NCBI RefSeq assembly: GCF_030246865.1
Contig: NZ_CP126738.1
Span: forward strand, 1,922,001-1,986,000
Direction of reading: 5' to 3'
DNA from: Microbacterium sp. zg-B96
GTDB lineage: Bacteria > Actinomycetota > Actinomycetes > Actinomycetales > Microbacteriaceae
Length of the DNA stretch: 64,000 nucleotides
A program made the translations under genes and the position numbers. Below the pieces are notes generated by a model. It was not told where the DNA came from. It saw nothing but the letters and a program-made list of their open reading frames with translations, and did not search any database. Shown here piece by piece: positions 27,241 through 36,985 of this stretch; the first letter of the stretch is position 1, and each line of letters starts with the position of its first letter.

Positions 27241-28845
27241 TCAGAACGCCACGTACAGCGTGAAGCTCCACAGGCAGATGACCACGAGCATCCCGAAGCT
27301 GTAGAGGATCGACGCGCGCAGGATCTCGCTCTCGCGGCCGGACAGCCCCACGGCCCCGGCCGCGATCGCGATCGACTGGGGCGAGATGACCTTCGCGGTG
27401 TTGCCGCCGGCGGTGTTGCCGGCCACCAGCAGCGCCGGGTCGGCGCCGATCCCCTCCGCCGTGGCGACCTGGAGCGGGGCGAACAGGGTGTTGTTGTTGA
27501 CGACCGAGCCGGTGAGGAACACCCCGATCCAGCCGATGATCGGCGCCAGCAGCGGCACCAGCACACCCATCGCGGCCAGGGCCGATCCCATCGAGGTGGA
27601 CCCCCCCGAGTAGTTGGCGATGTTCGCCAGCGCCAGGATCAGCGTGATGAGCGCCAGCGCCTGCCACAGCGCCCGGACCGTGGCGGCGAACTCGCCGAAG
27701 AACGCACGGCGATCCAGGTTCGGCGTCGTGAAGAACGACACGATCACCGCCAGCAGGATCGCGGTGCCGGTCGCGTTGAGCGGCGTGAAGTCCCACGTCG
27801 CGGTCACCACCGACCCCGCCGCGGACGTGACCTCGTTCGTCAGCCCCGGGATGGGGACCTTCACCACGGCCCACGCCAGCGCGCCGCCCTCGGCGAACAG
27901 CGCTTTGAACGCCGGCAGGCTCCACACCAGGATGAACGCGGTGAGGATGTAGAACGGGCTCCAGGCCACCGCGATCTTGCGCAGCCCATGGTGCTCGATG
28001 GTCGGCGCCGCGCCGCCGTCCTCGCGGAACTGCCGCTTGGGCTGCCAGACCCGCCCGAGCAGGAACAGGGCCACCATCGCTCCCAGGCCCGCCCCGATGT
28101 CGGCCAGCTCCGGCCCCAGGAACCACAGCACACCTGCCTGGATGCCGCTGAACACGATCGTGACCACGAGGGTCGCCGGCAACGTCTCCTTCAGCCCGCG
28201 CCAGCCGTCGAGGATCATCACCAGCAGGAACGGGATCAGCAGCGTCAGCGGCTGCAGGATGACCACCATCGACTTCGACAGGATCATCACGTCGATGCCG
28301 GTGACCTGCGCCGCCACGATCACGGGGATGCCGATCGCACCGTACGCGCCGGCGGCGGCGTTGGCCACGAGCGAGATCATGGCCGCTTTCACGGGCCGGA
28401 ACCCCAGCTGCACCAGCAGCGCGGCACAGATCGCGATCGGCACGCCGAACCCCGCCGCACCCTCCAGGAACGCGCCGAACGCGAAGCTGATGAGCAGCAC
28501 CTGGATGCGCTGATCCGGCGAGATGCCGCCGATGGACGCGCGGATGACGTCGAACCGGCCGCTGATCACCGCCAGCCGGTACAGCCACACCGCCATCACG
28601 ATGATGTAAGCGATCGGCCAGATGGCGTTGAGGATCCCGATCAGTCCTGCGCCGGCGACGACATCCACCGGCATCCCGAACGCCCACATCGCGACGATGA
28701 TCTCGACAACCAGAGCGATCGCAGCGGCGTACAGCCCGCTGAGCTTGACCCCTACCAGCAGCACCAGGAAGACCACGATCGGAATCGCGGCGACGAGAGC
28801 CGAGAGCCAGAGGCTCCCGAAAGGGTCAGTCGACTGCTGCCACAT
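27241..28845 (-). CDS. lctP: L-lactate permease (LctP family)
   Basis: A 534-residue membrane protein with about 13 hydrophobic segments, homologous to LctP/LldP lactate-glycolate proton symporters. Characteristic blocks are FGAFLEGAAGFGVPIAICAA, LVANAAAGAYGAIGIPV, and GSVVNNNTLFAPLQVATA with AGNTAGGNTAKVISPQSIA. No lactate dehydrogenase or regulator gene is adjacent. The ATG at 28845 has GGAGG 6 bases upstream. A promoter with a palindrome between -35 and -10 (28882-28910) suggests substrate-dependent repression. Confidence 0.93.
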   Translation of the reverse strand: MWQQSTDPFGSLWLSALVAAIPIVVFLVLLVGVKLSGLYAAAIALVVEIIVAMWAFGMPVDVVAGAGLIGILNAIWPIAYIIVMAVWLYRLAVISGRFDVIRASIGGISPDQRIQVLLISFAFGAFLEGAAGFGVPIAICAALLVQLGFRPVKAAMISLVANAAAGAYGAIGIPVIVAAQVTGIDVMILSKSMVVILQPLTLLIPFLLVMILDGWRGLKETLPATLVVTIVFSGIQAGVLWFLGPELADIGAGLGAMVALFLLGRVWQPKRQFREDGGAAPTIEHHGLRKIAVAWSPFYILTAFILVWSLPAFKALFAEGGALAWAVVKVPIPGLTNEVTSAAGSVVTATWDFTPLNATGTAILLAVIVSFFTTPNLDRRAFFGEFAATVRALWQALALITLILALANIANYSGGSTSMGSALAAMGVLVPLLAPIIGWIGVFLTGSVVNNNTLFAPLQVATAEGIGADPALLVAGNTAGGNTAKVISPQSIAIAAGAVGLSGRESEILRASILYSFGMLVVICLWSFTLYVAF

Positions 28846-28881
28846 GGAACGCCTCCGGTCGGTCGGGGTCGTGCCGTGGCC

Positions 28882-28910
28882 ACGTTACGCGACAGGGGCC
28901 CTGTGGTCAC
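28882..28910 (-). promoter_or_regulatory. Candidate lctP promoter with operator palindrome in the spacer
   Basis: On the minus strand GTGACC (28905-28910) and TAACGT (28882-28887) are separated by exactly 17 bases. The palindrome ACAGGG-N-CCCTGT occupies 28892-28904, inside the spacer. A repressor bound there would block RNA polymerase. The predicted leader is about 30 bases with a good ribosome binding site. Confidence 0.45.
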
Positions 28911-28940
28911 CCCATCCCGTTGCGGGCGGTCCGGGGCGGC

Positions 28941-30251
28941 TCAGACGCCCGGGTAGTCGCGACGCGGGGCGCCGGTGTACAGCTGCTGCGGGCGGCCGAT
29001 CTTCGTCTGCGGGTCGTTCTGCATCTCCTGCCAGTGCGCCAGCCAGCCGGGCAGCCGGCCGATCGCGAACAGCACGGTGAACATGCGCGTGGGGAACCCC
29101 ATCGCCTTGTAGATCACGCCGGTGTAGAAGTCGACGTTGGGGTACAGGCGCCGCTCCTTGAAGTAGTCGTCGTTGAGCGCGATGTCCTCGAGCTCCTTCG
29201 CGAGATCCAGCAGCGGGTCGTGCACGCCCAGCTCGGTGAGCACCTCGTCAGCGGATTCCTTCACGAGCTTGGCGCGCGGGTCGTAGTTCTTATAGACCCG
29301 GTGCCCGAAGCCCATGAGCTTCACGCCGTCTTCCTTGTTCTTCACGCGTTCCACGAACCGCTGCACGCTCTCGCCGGAGTCGCGGATGCGAGCGAGCATG
29401 TCCAGGACCGCCTCGTTGGCACCGCCGTGCAGCGGCCCGTACAGCGCGTTGATGCCCGCCGAGATCGACGAGAACTGGTTGGCCCCCGTCGATCCGACGA
29501 GGCGAACGGTCGACGTGGACGCGTTCTGCTCGTGGTCCTCGTGCAGGATCAGCAGGCGCTCCAGCGCCCGCGACATCACGGGGTTGATCTCGTACGGCTC
29601 GCTGAGCACACCGAAGTTCAGGCGCAGGAAGTTGTCCACGAAGCTCATCGAGTTGTCCGGGTACAAGAACGCTTGCCCGACGCTCTTCTTGTGCGCGTAC
29701 GTCGCGATGACGGGGAGCTTGGCCAGCAGTCGGATCGTGTTCAACTCGACGTGCTCGGGGTTGTTCGGGTCGGACTGGTGCTCGTAGTAGGTCGACAGCG
29801 CCGCCGTAGCCGACGAGAGCACCGACATGGGGTGCGCGGTGTGCGGCAGCGACGAGAAGAAGCGCTTGAGGTCCTCGTGCAGCAGGGTGTGACGGCGGAT
29901 GCGCTCGTCGAAGGCCCCGAGCTGGTCGGCGGTGGGAAGCTCGCCGTACAGCAGCAGCCACGCGACCTCGAGGTACGTGCTGTTCTTCGCGAGCTGCTCG
30001 ATCGGGTACCCGCGGTAGCGGAGGATGCCCTCGTCGCCGTCGATGTAGGTGATCGCGGACTTGGTGGCCGCGGTGTTGACGAACCCGTAGTCCAGCGTCG
30101 TGTGACCGGTCTGCTTGGTGAAGGTCGACAGATCGACACTGGACGTGCCGTCGGTGCCCCGCAGCACGGGAAGCTCGGCGGTGCGGTCCCCGATCGTAAC
30201 CGTCGCAACGGGCCGGGGGGCGGTGGGCTGCTGGGTGCTGGCGTCGCTCAC
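28941..30251 (-). CDS. gltA: Citrate synthase
   Basis: A 436-residue type II citrate synthase that condenses acetyl-CoA and oxaloacetate. Active-site blocks are GPLHGGANEAVLDML (catalytic His), GFGHRVYKNYDPRA (His) and the C-terminal YTGVIYKAMGFP followed by RLPGWLAHWQE. The N-terminal beta region is typical of the long bacterial form. The start is a GTG with AAGGAGG five bases upstream. It shares orientation with dapC upstream and lctP downstream but is separated from each by about 100 bases, so it is probably its own unit. Confidence 0.96.
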   Translation of the reverse strand: MSDASTQQPTAPRPVATVTIGDRTAELPVLRGTDGTSSVDLSTFTKQTGHTTLDYGFVNTAATKSAITYIDGDEGILRYRGYPIEQLAKNSTYLEVAWLLLYGELPTADQLGAFDERIRRHTLLHEDLKRFFSSLPHTAHPMSVLSSATAALSTYYEHQSDPNNPEHVELNTIRLLAKLPVIATYAHKKSVGQAFLYPDNSMSFVDNFLRLNFGVLSEPYEINPVMSRALERLLILHEDHEQNASTSTVRLVGSTGANQFSSISAGINALYGPLHGGANEAVLDMLARIRDSGESVQRFVERVKNKEDGVKLMGFGHRVYKNYDPRAKLVKESADEVLTELGVHDPLLDLAKELEDIALNDDYFKERRLYPNVDFYTGVIYKAMGFPTRMFTVLFAIGRLPGWLAHWQEMQNDPQTKIGRPQQLYTGAPRRDYPGV

Positions 30252-30351
30252 GAAGCCTCCTTGCGCTCGGGGTATCAGTGAATACAGCCTAACGGGCGGT
30301 GCGGCCTACTCCGATCGGCGCCAACGGATCATGGGATCCGATGGAGGAAAT

Positions 30352-31458
30352 CTACGAGGAGTGCAACCGCCGCGCTGCTTCGGCGATGCGCTCATCGGTC
30401 GCGGTGAGCGAGAAGCGCACGTGCTGCGGGAAGTGCGGCCCGTAGAAATGACCGGGACCGGCGAGGATGCCGCGCTCGGCGAGGGCGGCCATGCTCTCCC
30501 AGGCGTCGCGGCCCTCGGTGGCCCACAGGTACAGCCCGGCCTCACTGCGGTCGATGCGGAAACCGGCCGCCTCGACGGCAGGGCGCAGCGTCTCGCGACG
30601 GTGCCGGTAGCGCTCCTTCTGCCCCGCGACGTGCGCGTCGTCGGCGAGAGCGGCAGCCGCGGCGGCCTGCACCGGCGCGGGTGGCATGAGCCCGAGGTGC
30701 TTGCGCGCGGTCAGCAGGCGCGCCACCAGGCTCGGGTCCCCCGCGAGGAACGCGGCGCGGTACCCGGCGAGGTTGGACTGCTTGCTCAGCGAGTACACCG
30801 CGAGCAGGCCGGTGAGGTCAGATCCTGCCACCTGCGGATCCAGCACGCTCGGCACGGGCTCGTCGGCCCAGCGGCCGTCCCAGCCCAGCTCGGCGTAGCA
30901 CTCGTCGCTGGCGATCACCGCGCCCAGCTCCCGGGCGCGGGAGACCGCTGCGCGCAACTCGTCGTGGTCGAGCACGCGGCCGTCGGGGTTACCCGGCGAG
31001 TTGAGCCACACCAGCCGCGTGCCCTCCGGCCACTGGGCGGGCTCGTCGGCGGCGACGGGGGTGGCGCCCACCAGGCGCGCACCTACCTCGTAGGTCGGAT
31101 AGGCGGCACGGGGATGCACGACGACATCGCCCGGACCGATCCCCAGCAGCAGCGGCAGCAACGCCACCAGCTCCTTGGACCCGATCGTGGGCAGCACGTG
31201 GTCGGGGGTGAGCGCCGATACACCGCGCCGGCGTGCGAACCAGCGGACGATCTCCTCCCGCAGCTGCGGGGTGCCCGCCGTCTGTGGGTAGGCGTGGGCG
31301 TCGGTCGCGTCGGCCAGGGCTGCCGCGACCACGGGCGGGGTGGGATCGACCGGGGAGCCGACGGACAGGTCGACGATGCCACCGGGGTGCGCCCGCGCGG
31401 TGGCCGCGTAGGGCGCGACGGCATCCCACGGGTAATCCGCGAGGTCTGCGACTGCCAT
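30352..31458 (-). CDS. dapC: Succinyldiaminopimelate transaminase
   Basis: A 368-residue class I/II PLP aminotransferase for the third succinylase-pathway step to diaminopimelate. Visible elements are the N-terminal VDLSVGSPVDPTPP, LNSPGNPDGRVL, SDECYAELGW and the PLP lysine in YSLSKQSNLAGYRAAF. The ATG at 31458 lies one base after the ferredoxin stop. This fdxA-dapC order is conserved across actinobacteria (Rv1177-Rv1178) and supports the specific name over a generic aminotransferase. Confidence 0.9.
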   Translation of the reverse strand: MAVADLADYPWDAVAPYAATARAHPGGIVDLSVGSPVDPTPPVVAAALADATDAHAYPQTAGTPQLREEIVRWFARRRGVSALTPDHVLPTIGSKELVALLPLLLGIGPGDVVVHPRAAYPTYEVGARLVGATPVAADEPAQWPEGTRLVWLNSPGNPDGRVLDHDELRAAVSRARELGAVIASDECYAELGWDGRWADEPVPSVLDPQVAGSDLTGLLAVYSLSKQSNLAGYRAAFLAGDPSLVARLLTARKHLGLMPPAPVQAAAAAALADDAHVAGQKERYRHRRETLRPAVEAAGFRIDRSEAGLYLWATEGRDAWESMAALAERGILAGPGHFYGPHFPQHVRFSLTATDERIAEAARRLHSS

Positions 31459-31459
31459 G

Positions 31460-31777
31460 TCAGGCCTGCGGCGGCAGCGCGGCGATGATCGGGTGGTCGT
31501 GCTTGATGACGCCGGTCTTGGCTGCACCGCCGGGAGAACCGATGTCCTGGAAGAACTCCACGTTCGCGGTGTAGTAGTCGTGCCACTCCGCGGGAAGGTC
31601 GTCCTCGTAGTAGATCGCCTCGACGGGGCACACCGGTTCGCAGGCACCGCAGTCGACGCATTCGTCCGGGTGGATGTACAACGACCTCTCGCCCTCGTAG
31701 ATGCAGTCCACAGGGCACTCGTCGATGCAGGCTCGATCCTTGACATCGACGCACGGGAGGGCGATCACATACGTCAC
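31460..31777 (-). CDS. fdxA: Seven-iron ferredoxin
   Basis: A 105-residue ferredoxin with one [3Fe-4S] and one [4Fe-4S] cluster. By alignment with the Azotobacter type, Cys9, Cys17 and Cys50 would bind the 3Fe cluster and Cys21, Cys40, Cys43 and Cys46 the 4Fe cluster, leaving Cys25 free. The motif CVDCGACEPVCP is intact. It is a soluble electron carrier. The GTG start overlaps the stop of the upstream membrane protein (GTGA), and dapC follows after one base, so the three genes form one unit. Confidence 0.95.
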   Translation of the reverse strand: MTYVIALPCVDVKDRACIDECPVDCIYEGERSLYIHPDECVDCGACEPVCPVEAIYYEDDLPAEWHDYYTANVEFFQDIGSPGGAAKTGVIKHDHPIIAALPPQA

Positions 31778-32178
31778 TCCCCCAGTCTAGGCGACCTCTC
31801 GGCAACGGGACGGCGTGACAGATCCGGCCACGCCGCGACGATGGCCACCAGCAGCGGCACCGCGATCGTCCAGACGATGCCCACCGAGAACTCCCCCGGA
31901 GCGGGGGCGGGCACGATGATCGACCCGCCGGGGCCGGCGCCGGAAAAGACGAGGGTCGCGATCATCGCGCCGAAGCCGGCTGCCAGCGCGGCCCAGCGAT
32001 CGGCGGTCAGCAGGCGCACGGCCAGCAGCAGCGCAGCCACACCGATGATCGCCAGGATGAGCCCGAGCGGGAACCAGCCGAGCATGAACGCATGAGCGAC
32101 CGTCCCGGCGGCGCCGTAGACGAGCCCCACAAAGAGGGCGATGATCCACGTCAGCGCGCGAGTCCAGGAAAATCCCAC
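31774..32178 (-). CDS. Four-helix membrane protein of unknown function
   Basis: A 134-residue integral membrane protein with four hydrophobic segments (about residues 8-30, 33-58, 65-85 and 95-118) and a short basic C-terminus. It is similar in size and position to an actinobacterial family found before fdxA. I recognise no catalytic motif. The stop overlaps the fdxA start, so it is translationally coupled to ferredoxin. Function unknown. Confidence 0.7.
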   Translation of the reverse strand: MGFSWTRALTWIIALFVGLVYGAAGTVAHAFMLGWFPLGLILAIIGVAALLLAVRLLTADRWAALAAGFGAMIATLVFSGAGPGGSIIVPAPAPGEFSVGIVWTIAVPLLVAIVAAWPDLSRRPVAERSPRLGE

Positions 32179-32199
32179 CGTTTCAGTCTAGGCGGCGCC

Positions 32200-32514
32200 C
32201 TACGCCGCCCACCCCCACAGTCGCAGCAGCGCGGCGGTGAGCGCGGCCGCCGCCACGACGATGAGGAACGGGGCGCGCGCCAGCAGCAGGCCGGCCGCCA
32301 CCAGGACTGCCGGCACTCGGGCGTCGATGACGATCGCCTGCCCCACGCCCAGGGTCTGCACCGCGACCAGCGCGGCCAGCAGCGCGACGGTCAGCAGATC
32401 GGCCACCCGTGCCGGGCGCGGCGCCTCCAGCACCTTCGGCGGAATGAGGTAGCCGAGCGCTTTCAGCGCGACGCAGATGATGGATGCCACCAGCACCGCG
32501 TGCCACAGGGTCAC
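32200..32514 (-). CDS. azlD: AzlD-family branched-chain amino acid exporter subunit
   Basis: A 104-residue, four-helix AzlD protein (VALKALGYLIPPKVLE and the LARAPFLIVVAAAALTAALLR end are typical). With AzlC it forms an exporter of branched-chain amino acids or related compounds. The GTG start at 32514 overlaps the azlC stop (GTGA). A longer frame extends upstream but runs antisense-like through azlC and is not used. Four membrane segments cover most of the protein. Confidence 0.87.
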   Translation of the reverse strand: MTLWHAVLVASIICVALKALGYLIPPKVLEAPRPARVADLLTVALLAALVAVQTLGVGQAIVIDARVPAVLVAAGLLLARAPFLIVVAAAALTAALLRLWGWAA

Positions 32515-33236
32515 GGCCGGCCCTCCCGCTCGGGCGCGAACCAGTTGAACACCCCGACGAGGATCGCCACGACCGCGGCGACCAGCACCGGCATCCCGGG
32601 CATGAGCACCGGCGTCAGCACCGTCGCCACGACCGCCGCGGCCACACCGACCACGATCGCCTGACGCTGCCGCAGTCGCGGCCACAGCAGCGCGAGAAAG
32701 GCCGCCGCGGCGGCGGCATCCAACCCGTACGCCCTCGGGTTTCCCAGCAGGTCGCCCAGGAGCGCGCCGAGCAGTGTCGAGAGGTTCCACCCGACGTAGA
32801 TGCCGATGCCGGTCACCCAGAACCCGAGGGTGCGGGCGCGGGGCGCCGTCTGGGCCAGCGAGACGGCCGTGGATTCGTCGATCGTGAACTGCGCCGCGGC
32901 GACGCGCCGCCAGATCGTCCCGCCGATCACGGGGGCCATGCGCATCGCGTAGGCGACGTTTCGCACGCCCAGCAGCGCCGCCGAAGCGATCGCGGCCGGC
33001 GCTGCGGCCACACCGCCGGCGGCGATGACGCCGACGAAGGCGAACTGCGAGCCGCCGGTGAACATCACGAGGCTCAGTACGCAGGTCTGCCAGATGTCCA
33101 GGCCTGCCGCCACCGCCAGCGCGCCGAACGACACCCCGTAAGCACTGGTGGCCACAGCCACCCCGAGCCCTTCGCGTGTCGCCCGCCGCGCCTGGCGGTC
33201 GGCATCGGCCTCAGCCGGCGACGGGTCGAAACTCAC
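32511..33236 (-). CDS. azlC: AzlC-family branched-chain amino acid exporter subunit
   Basis: A 241-residue membrane protein of the AzlC family. After a 25-residue charged N-terminus come GVSFGALAVAAGLDIWQTCV and SLVMFTGGSQFAFVGV, then GVRNVAYAMRM and FTIDESTAVSLAQ, all family signatures. It is the large subunit of the AzlCD exporter. It lies 25 bases after the typA stop in the same orientation, so read-through from typA is possible. No adjacent regulator is seen. Confidence 0.9.
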   Translation of the reverse strand: MSFDPSPAEADADRQARRATREGLGVAVATSAYGVSFGALAVAAGLDIWQTCVLSLVMFTGGSQFAFVGVIAAGGVAAAPAAIASAALLGVRNVAYAMRMAPVIGGTIWRRVAAAQFTIDESTAVSLAQTAPRARTLGFWVTGIGIYVGWNLSTLLGALLGDLLGNPRAYGLDAAAAAAFLALLWPRLRQRQAIVVGVAAAVVATVLTPVLMPGMPVLVAAVVAILVGVFNWFAPEREGRP

Positions 33237-33261
33237 CCGTCGATGCTAGCGAGGCACAGTG

Positions 33262-35172
33262 TCAGGCGCTGGCGTCCTGGCGCTTGAGGCGCGAGGTCGC
33301 ACGTGCGCGCTCGTTGGCGTCGAGGTTCACCTTGCGGATACGCACGATCTCGGGCGTGACCTCTACGCATTCGTCGTCGCGGGCGAACTCGAGGCTCTCC
33401 TCCAGCGACAGCTGGCGCGGCGGGGTCATCGACTCGAACGTGTCCGAGGTCGAGGAGCGCATGTTGGTGAGCTTCTTCTCCTTGGTGATGTTCACGTCCA
33501 TGTCGTCGGCGCGCGAGTTCTCGCCGATGACCATGCCTTCGTAGACCTCCTGCGTCGGCTGCACGAAGAACGACATGCGTTCCTGCAGCGCGATGATCGC
33601 GAACGGCGTGACGACACCCGAGCGGTCGGCGACGATCGAACCGTTCTGACGGGTCACGATGTGACCGGCCCACGGCTCGTAGCCGTGCGAGATCGCGTTC
33701 GCGATGCCGGTGCCGCGGGTCGTGGTCAGGAACTCGGTGCGGAAGCCGATGAGACCGCGCGAGGGAACGACGAACTCCATGCGCACCCAGCCGGTGCCGT
33801 GGTTGACCATGTTCTCCATGCGGCCCTTGCGCGAGGCCAGCAGCTGCGTGATCGCGCCGAGGTACTCCTCGGGAGCATCGACGGTCAGGTGCTCGAACGG
33901 CTCGTACGTCTTGCCGTCGATCTTCTTGGTGACCACCTGCGGCTTGCCGACGGTCAGCTCGAAGCCTTCGCGGCGCATGTTCTCCACCAGGATGGCCAGC
34001 GCCAGCTCGCCGCGGCCCTGCACCTCCCACGCGTCGGGACGGCCGATGTCGACGACCTTCAGCGAGACGTTACCGATGAGCTCGCGATCAAGGCGGTCCT
34101 TGACCATGCGCGCGGTGAGCTTGTGACCCTTGACCTTGCCGACCAGGGGCGACGTGTTCGTGCCGATCGTCATCGAGATCGCCGGCTCGTCGACGTGGAT
34201 CTGCGGCAGCGGGCGCACGTCGTCGGGGTCGGCGATGGTCTCGCCGATCGTGATGTCCGGGAAACCGGCGATGGCGACGATGTCGCCGGGGCCGGCGGAT
34301 TCGGCCGGGTAGCGCTCGAGGGCGCGGGTCTTGAGCAACTCGGTGATGCGGGCGTTGCTGGTGGTGCCGTCGGCACGCACCCACGCGACCGTCTGGCCCT
34401 TCTTCAGCGTGCCGTTGAAGACGCGCAGAAGCGCGAGGCGGCCGAGGAACGGCGAGGAGTCGAGGTTGGTCACCCACGCCTGCAGCGGTGCCTCGTCGTC
34501 GTAGGCGGGCGCCGGCACGTGCTGCAGGATCGCCTCGAACAGCGGCTCGAGGTCGTCGTTGTCGGGGAGGCTGCCGTTCTCGGGCCGGTTGAGGGATGCC
34601 GCGCCGGCGCGACCGCTCGCGTAGACGACGGGGACGTCCAGGAGCGCGTCGACGTCGAGATCGGGCACGTCGTCGACGAGGTCGCTCGCCAGCCCCAGGA
34701 GCAGGTCGTGCGCCTCTTCCTCGACCTCCGCGATGCGGGCGTCGGGGCGGTCGGTCTTGTTGACCAGCAGGATGACCGGCAGCTTCGCCTCGAGCGCCTT
34801 GCGCAGCACGAAGCGGGTCTGCGGCAGCGGACCCTCACTGGCATCCACCAGCAGCACGACACCGTCGACCATCGACAGGCCGCGTTCGACCTCGCCACCG
34901 AAGTCGGCGTGGCCGGGGGTGTCGATGACGTTGATCGTCACCGGCACTTCGGTGTGAAGGCCGTTGTAGGTGATCGCCGTGTTCTTGGCGAGGATCGTGA
35001 TGCCCTTTTCGCGCTCGAGGTCGTTCGAGTCCATGGCACGTTCTTCCATGTGCTCATGCGAGCCGAACGAGCCGGTCTGGCGGAGCATCGCATCCACGAG
35101 CGTCGTCTTGCCGTGGTCGACGTGCGCGACGATAGCGACATTACGGAGGTCCGGACGGAGGGCGTGCGCCAT
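33262..35172 (-). CDS. typA: Translational GTPase TypA/BipA
   Basis: A 636-residue ribosome-associated GTPase important under stress and low temperature. The G domain has [10 protein letters not shown] (G1, residues 16-25), an RGITI-like segment, [14 protein letters not shown] (G3) and [12 protein letters not shown] (G4). EF-G-like domains follow, then the TypA-specific C-terminal domain ([18 protein letters not shown]). The ATG at 35172 has AAGGA at good spacing. Frames further upstream are not used. The downstream gap to azlC is only 25 bases. Confidence 0.96.
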   Translation of the reverse strand: MAHALRPDLRNVAIVAHVDHGKTTLVDAMLRQTGSFGSHEHMEERAMDSNDLEREKGITILAKNTAITYNGLHTEVPVTINVIDTPGHADFGGEVERGLSMVDGVVLLVDASEGPLPQTRFVLRKALEAKLPVILLVNKTDRPDARIAEVEEEAHDLLLGLASDLVDDVPDLDVDALLDVPVVYASGRAGAASLNRPENGSLPDNDDLEPLFEAILQHVPAPAYDDEAPLQAWVTNLDSSPFLGRLALLRVFNGTLKKGQTVAWVRADGTTSNARITELLKTRALERYPAESAGPGDIVAIAGFPDITIGETIADPDDVRPLPQIHVDEPAISMTIGTNTSPLVGKVKGHKLTARMVKDRLDRELIGNVSLKVVDIGRPDAWEVQGRGELALAILVENMRREGFELTVGKPQVVTKKIDGKTYEPFEHLTVDAPEEYLGAITQLLASRKGRMENMVNHGTGWVRMEFVVPSRGLIGFRTEFLTTTRGTGIANAISHGYEPWAGHIVTRQNGSIVADRSGVVTPFAIIALQERMSFFVQPTQEVYEGMVIGENSRADDMDVNITKEKKLTNMRSSTSDTFESMTPPRQLSLEESLEFARDDECVEVTPEIVRIRKVNLDANERARATSRLKRQDASA

Positions 35173-35281
35173 CAGTGTTCCTTGCGGGGAGAGGGAAAGA
35201 AGAGGTGCGACCCGCACCGAAACTCGAGGGGCCGACACTCCAGGATACCGGAAGCGGGCTGGGAGTCCCCGCGTGGTCGGC

Positions 35282-36985
35282 TCAAGCGTCGACGGTGGCC
35301 AGCAGAGCTCGCCTCGCCAGACGCCGCTCACGCTGCTCGACCGGGTCGGGCACGGGTGAGGCGGCCAGCAATCGTTTGGTGTACTCGTGCTGCGGGTCGT
35401 GCAGGACCGTCTTGGTCTCACCCTGCTCGACCGCGCGACCGTTCTGCATCACCAGCACGTGGTCGGCGAGCATGTCCACGACCGCCAGGTCGTGGCTCAC
35501 GAGCATGCAGGCGAAGTCGAACTCGCGCTGCAGTTCGCGCAGCATCTCCAGCACGGCCGCCTGCACGGACACGTCCAGAGCCGAGGTCGGCTCGTCCGCG
35601 ATGAGCAGCTCCGGCTTCAGCGAGAGCGCCCGGGCGATGGACACCCGTTGACGCTGACCACCGGAGAGCTCGTGCGGGTAGCGGTTGATGACATCGGTGG
35701 GAAGGTGCACGGCATCGAGGAGTTCCCGGGCGCGCGCCAGGCGCGAACGCTTGTCGCCGACGCGGTGCACGACCATCGGCTCGATGATGCAGTCGCCGAT
35801 CGGGAAGCGGGGGTTCAGCGACGCTGCCGGGTCCTGGAAGACGGCGCCGATCTGGCGACGCGCGTCCTTGGCCGCCCGCCCCCGCAGCTTGGCCAGGTCC
35901 GCGCCGCGCACCTGAAGCGAGCCGGATGCCACCGGGAGCAGTCCGAGCACGGCCTTCGCGATCGTGGATTTGCCCGACCCGGATTCCCCCACCACGCCCA
36001 GCACCTCGCGTTTGGCCAGCTCGAAGGAGACGCCCTCGACAGCGCGGAACGTCTTTCCGCGCATGGTGTAGTCCAGCGCGAGGTCCTTCGCGACGAGCAC
36101 GGGCTCCCGGTCCGCCGGGGGCGTGCGTTCCCGGATCTCGCGGATGGGGCCGGTCAGGGTCCCACCCGGTCCGGACAGGCGCGGCACGGCGTCGAGAAGC
36201 TTGCGGGTGTACGCGTGCTGCGGCATCGTGAGGACGTCCTCGACGGTGCCCTGTTCCACGATCTCGCCCTGATACATCACGACGACGCGATCGGCGAGGT
36301 CCGCGACGACCCCCATGTTGTGGGTGATCAGCAGGATGCCGGCGGCCAGGTCGTCCTTCAGCGATCGCAGCAGGTCGAGGATCTCAGCCTGGACCGTCAC
36401 GTCGAGCGCCGTCGTGGGCTCGTCGGCGATGATGACGCGCGGGTTCAGCGCGATCGCCATCGCGATGACGATGCGCTGCCGCTGGCCCCCGGAGAACTGG
36501 TGCGGGTACTGTCCGATGCGGGTCTCCGGGTCGGGGATCCCGACCCGGCGGAGCAGCTCGACGGATCGCTGGCGCGCCTCGTCACCGTAGGCGACGTCGT
36601 GCAGCTCGAACACCTCGGTCATCTGCCGCTCCACCGTCAGCACGGGGTTCAGCGCGGACATCGGCTCCTGGAAGATCATCGCCACCTCGGTGGCACGCAT
36701 CGCGCGCATCTTCTCGGGCGCGATCCCGACCACTTCGGTGCCGCCGACCTGGGCGGAGCCGGAGATCAGGGCGTTGTCCGGGAGCAGCCCCATGGCCGCC
36801 GCCGAGCTCACCGACTTGCCCGAGCCGGATTCCCCCACGATGGCGACGACTTCGCCCGGCTGCAGATCAAGGGTCACGCCCTTGACGGCGCGGACGAGTC
36901 CCGCCTCGACGGCGAAGTCCACCCGCAGATCCGTGAGCCGCAGGGCAGCGCCCGTGCCCGCCGTGTCCATGTCCATGTGTGTCAC
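35282..36985 (-). CDS. Peptide ABC importer A: double ATP-binding protein (DppD-DppF fusion type)
   Basis: A 567-residue protein with two complete ABC ATPase domains. Each has a Walker A (GESGSGKS), a signature (FSGGQRQRI in the first, LSGGQRQRV in the second) and Walker B (ADEPTTALD, ADEPTSALD). Each half also carries the oligopeptide/dipeptide C-terminal element (YTRKLLDAVP; YTKRLLAASP). It powers uptake through the two permeases encoded upstream. The GTG at 36985 overlaps the permease stop (GTGA). It is the last gene of the four-gene transport unit 35282-41383. Confidence 0.92.
   Translation of the reverse strand: MTHMDMDTAGTGAALRLTDLRVDFAVEAGLVRAVKGVTLDLQPGEVVAIVGESGSGKSVSSAAAMGLLPDNALISGSAQVGGTEVVGIAPEKMRAMRATEVAMIFQEPMSALNPVLTVERQMTEVFELHDVAYGDEARQRSVELLRRVGIPDPETRIGQYPHQFSGGQRQRIVIAMAIALNPRVIIADEPTTALDVTVQAEILDLLRSLKDDLAAGILLITHNMGVVADLADRVVVMYQGEIVEQGTVEDVLTMPQHAYTRKLLDAVPRLSGPGGTLTGPIREIRERTPPADREPVLVAKDLALDYTMRGKTFRAVEGVSFELAKREVLGVVGESGSGKSTIAKAVLGLLPVASGSLQVRGADLAKLRGRAAKDARRQIGAVFQDPAASLNPRFPIGDCIIEPMVVHRVGDKRSRLARARELLDAVHLPTDVINRYPHELSGGQRQRVSIARALSLKPELLIADEPTSALDVSVQAAVLEMLRELQREFDFACMLVSHDLAVVDMLADHVLVMQNGRAVEQGETKTVLHDPQHEYTKRLLAASPVPDPVEQRERRLARRALLATVDA

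Noticed and set aside
30252..30351. Partial inverted repeat (CTCCGATC / GATCCGATGGAG) between dapC and gltA
   Set aside because: Pairing is short and offset. It may be part of the gltA promoter region, but nothing specific can be supported.
35225..35280. Possible terminator between typA and the importer A ATPase gene
   Set aside because: GCCGAC...GTCGGC and ACTCC...GGAGT can pair but with an 8-base bulge and a long loop, too weak to call.
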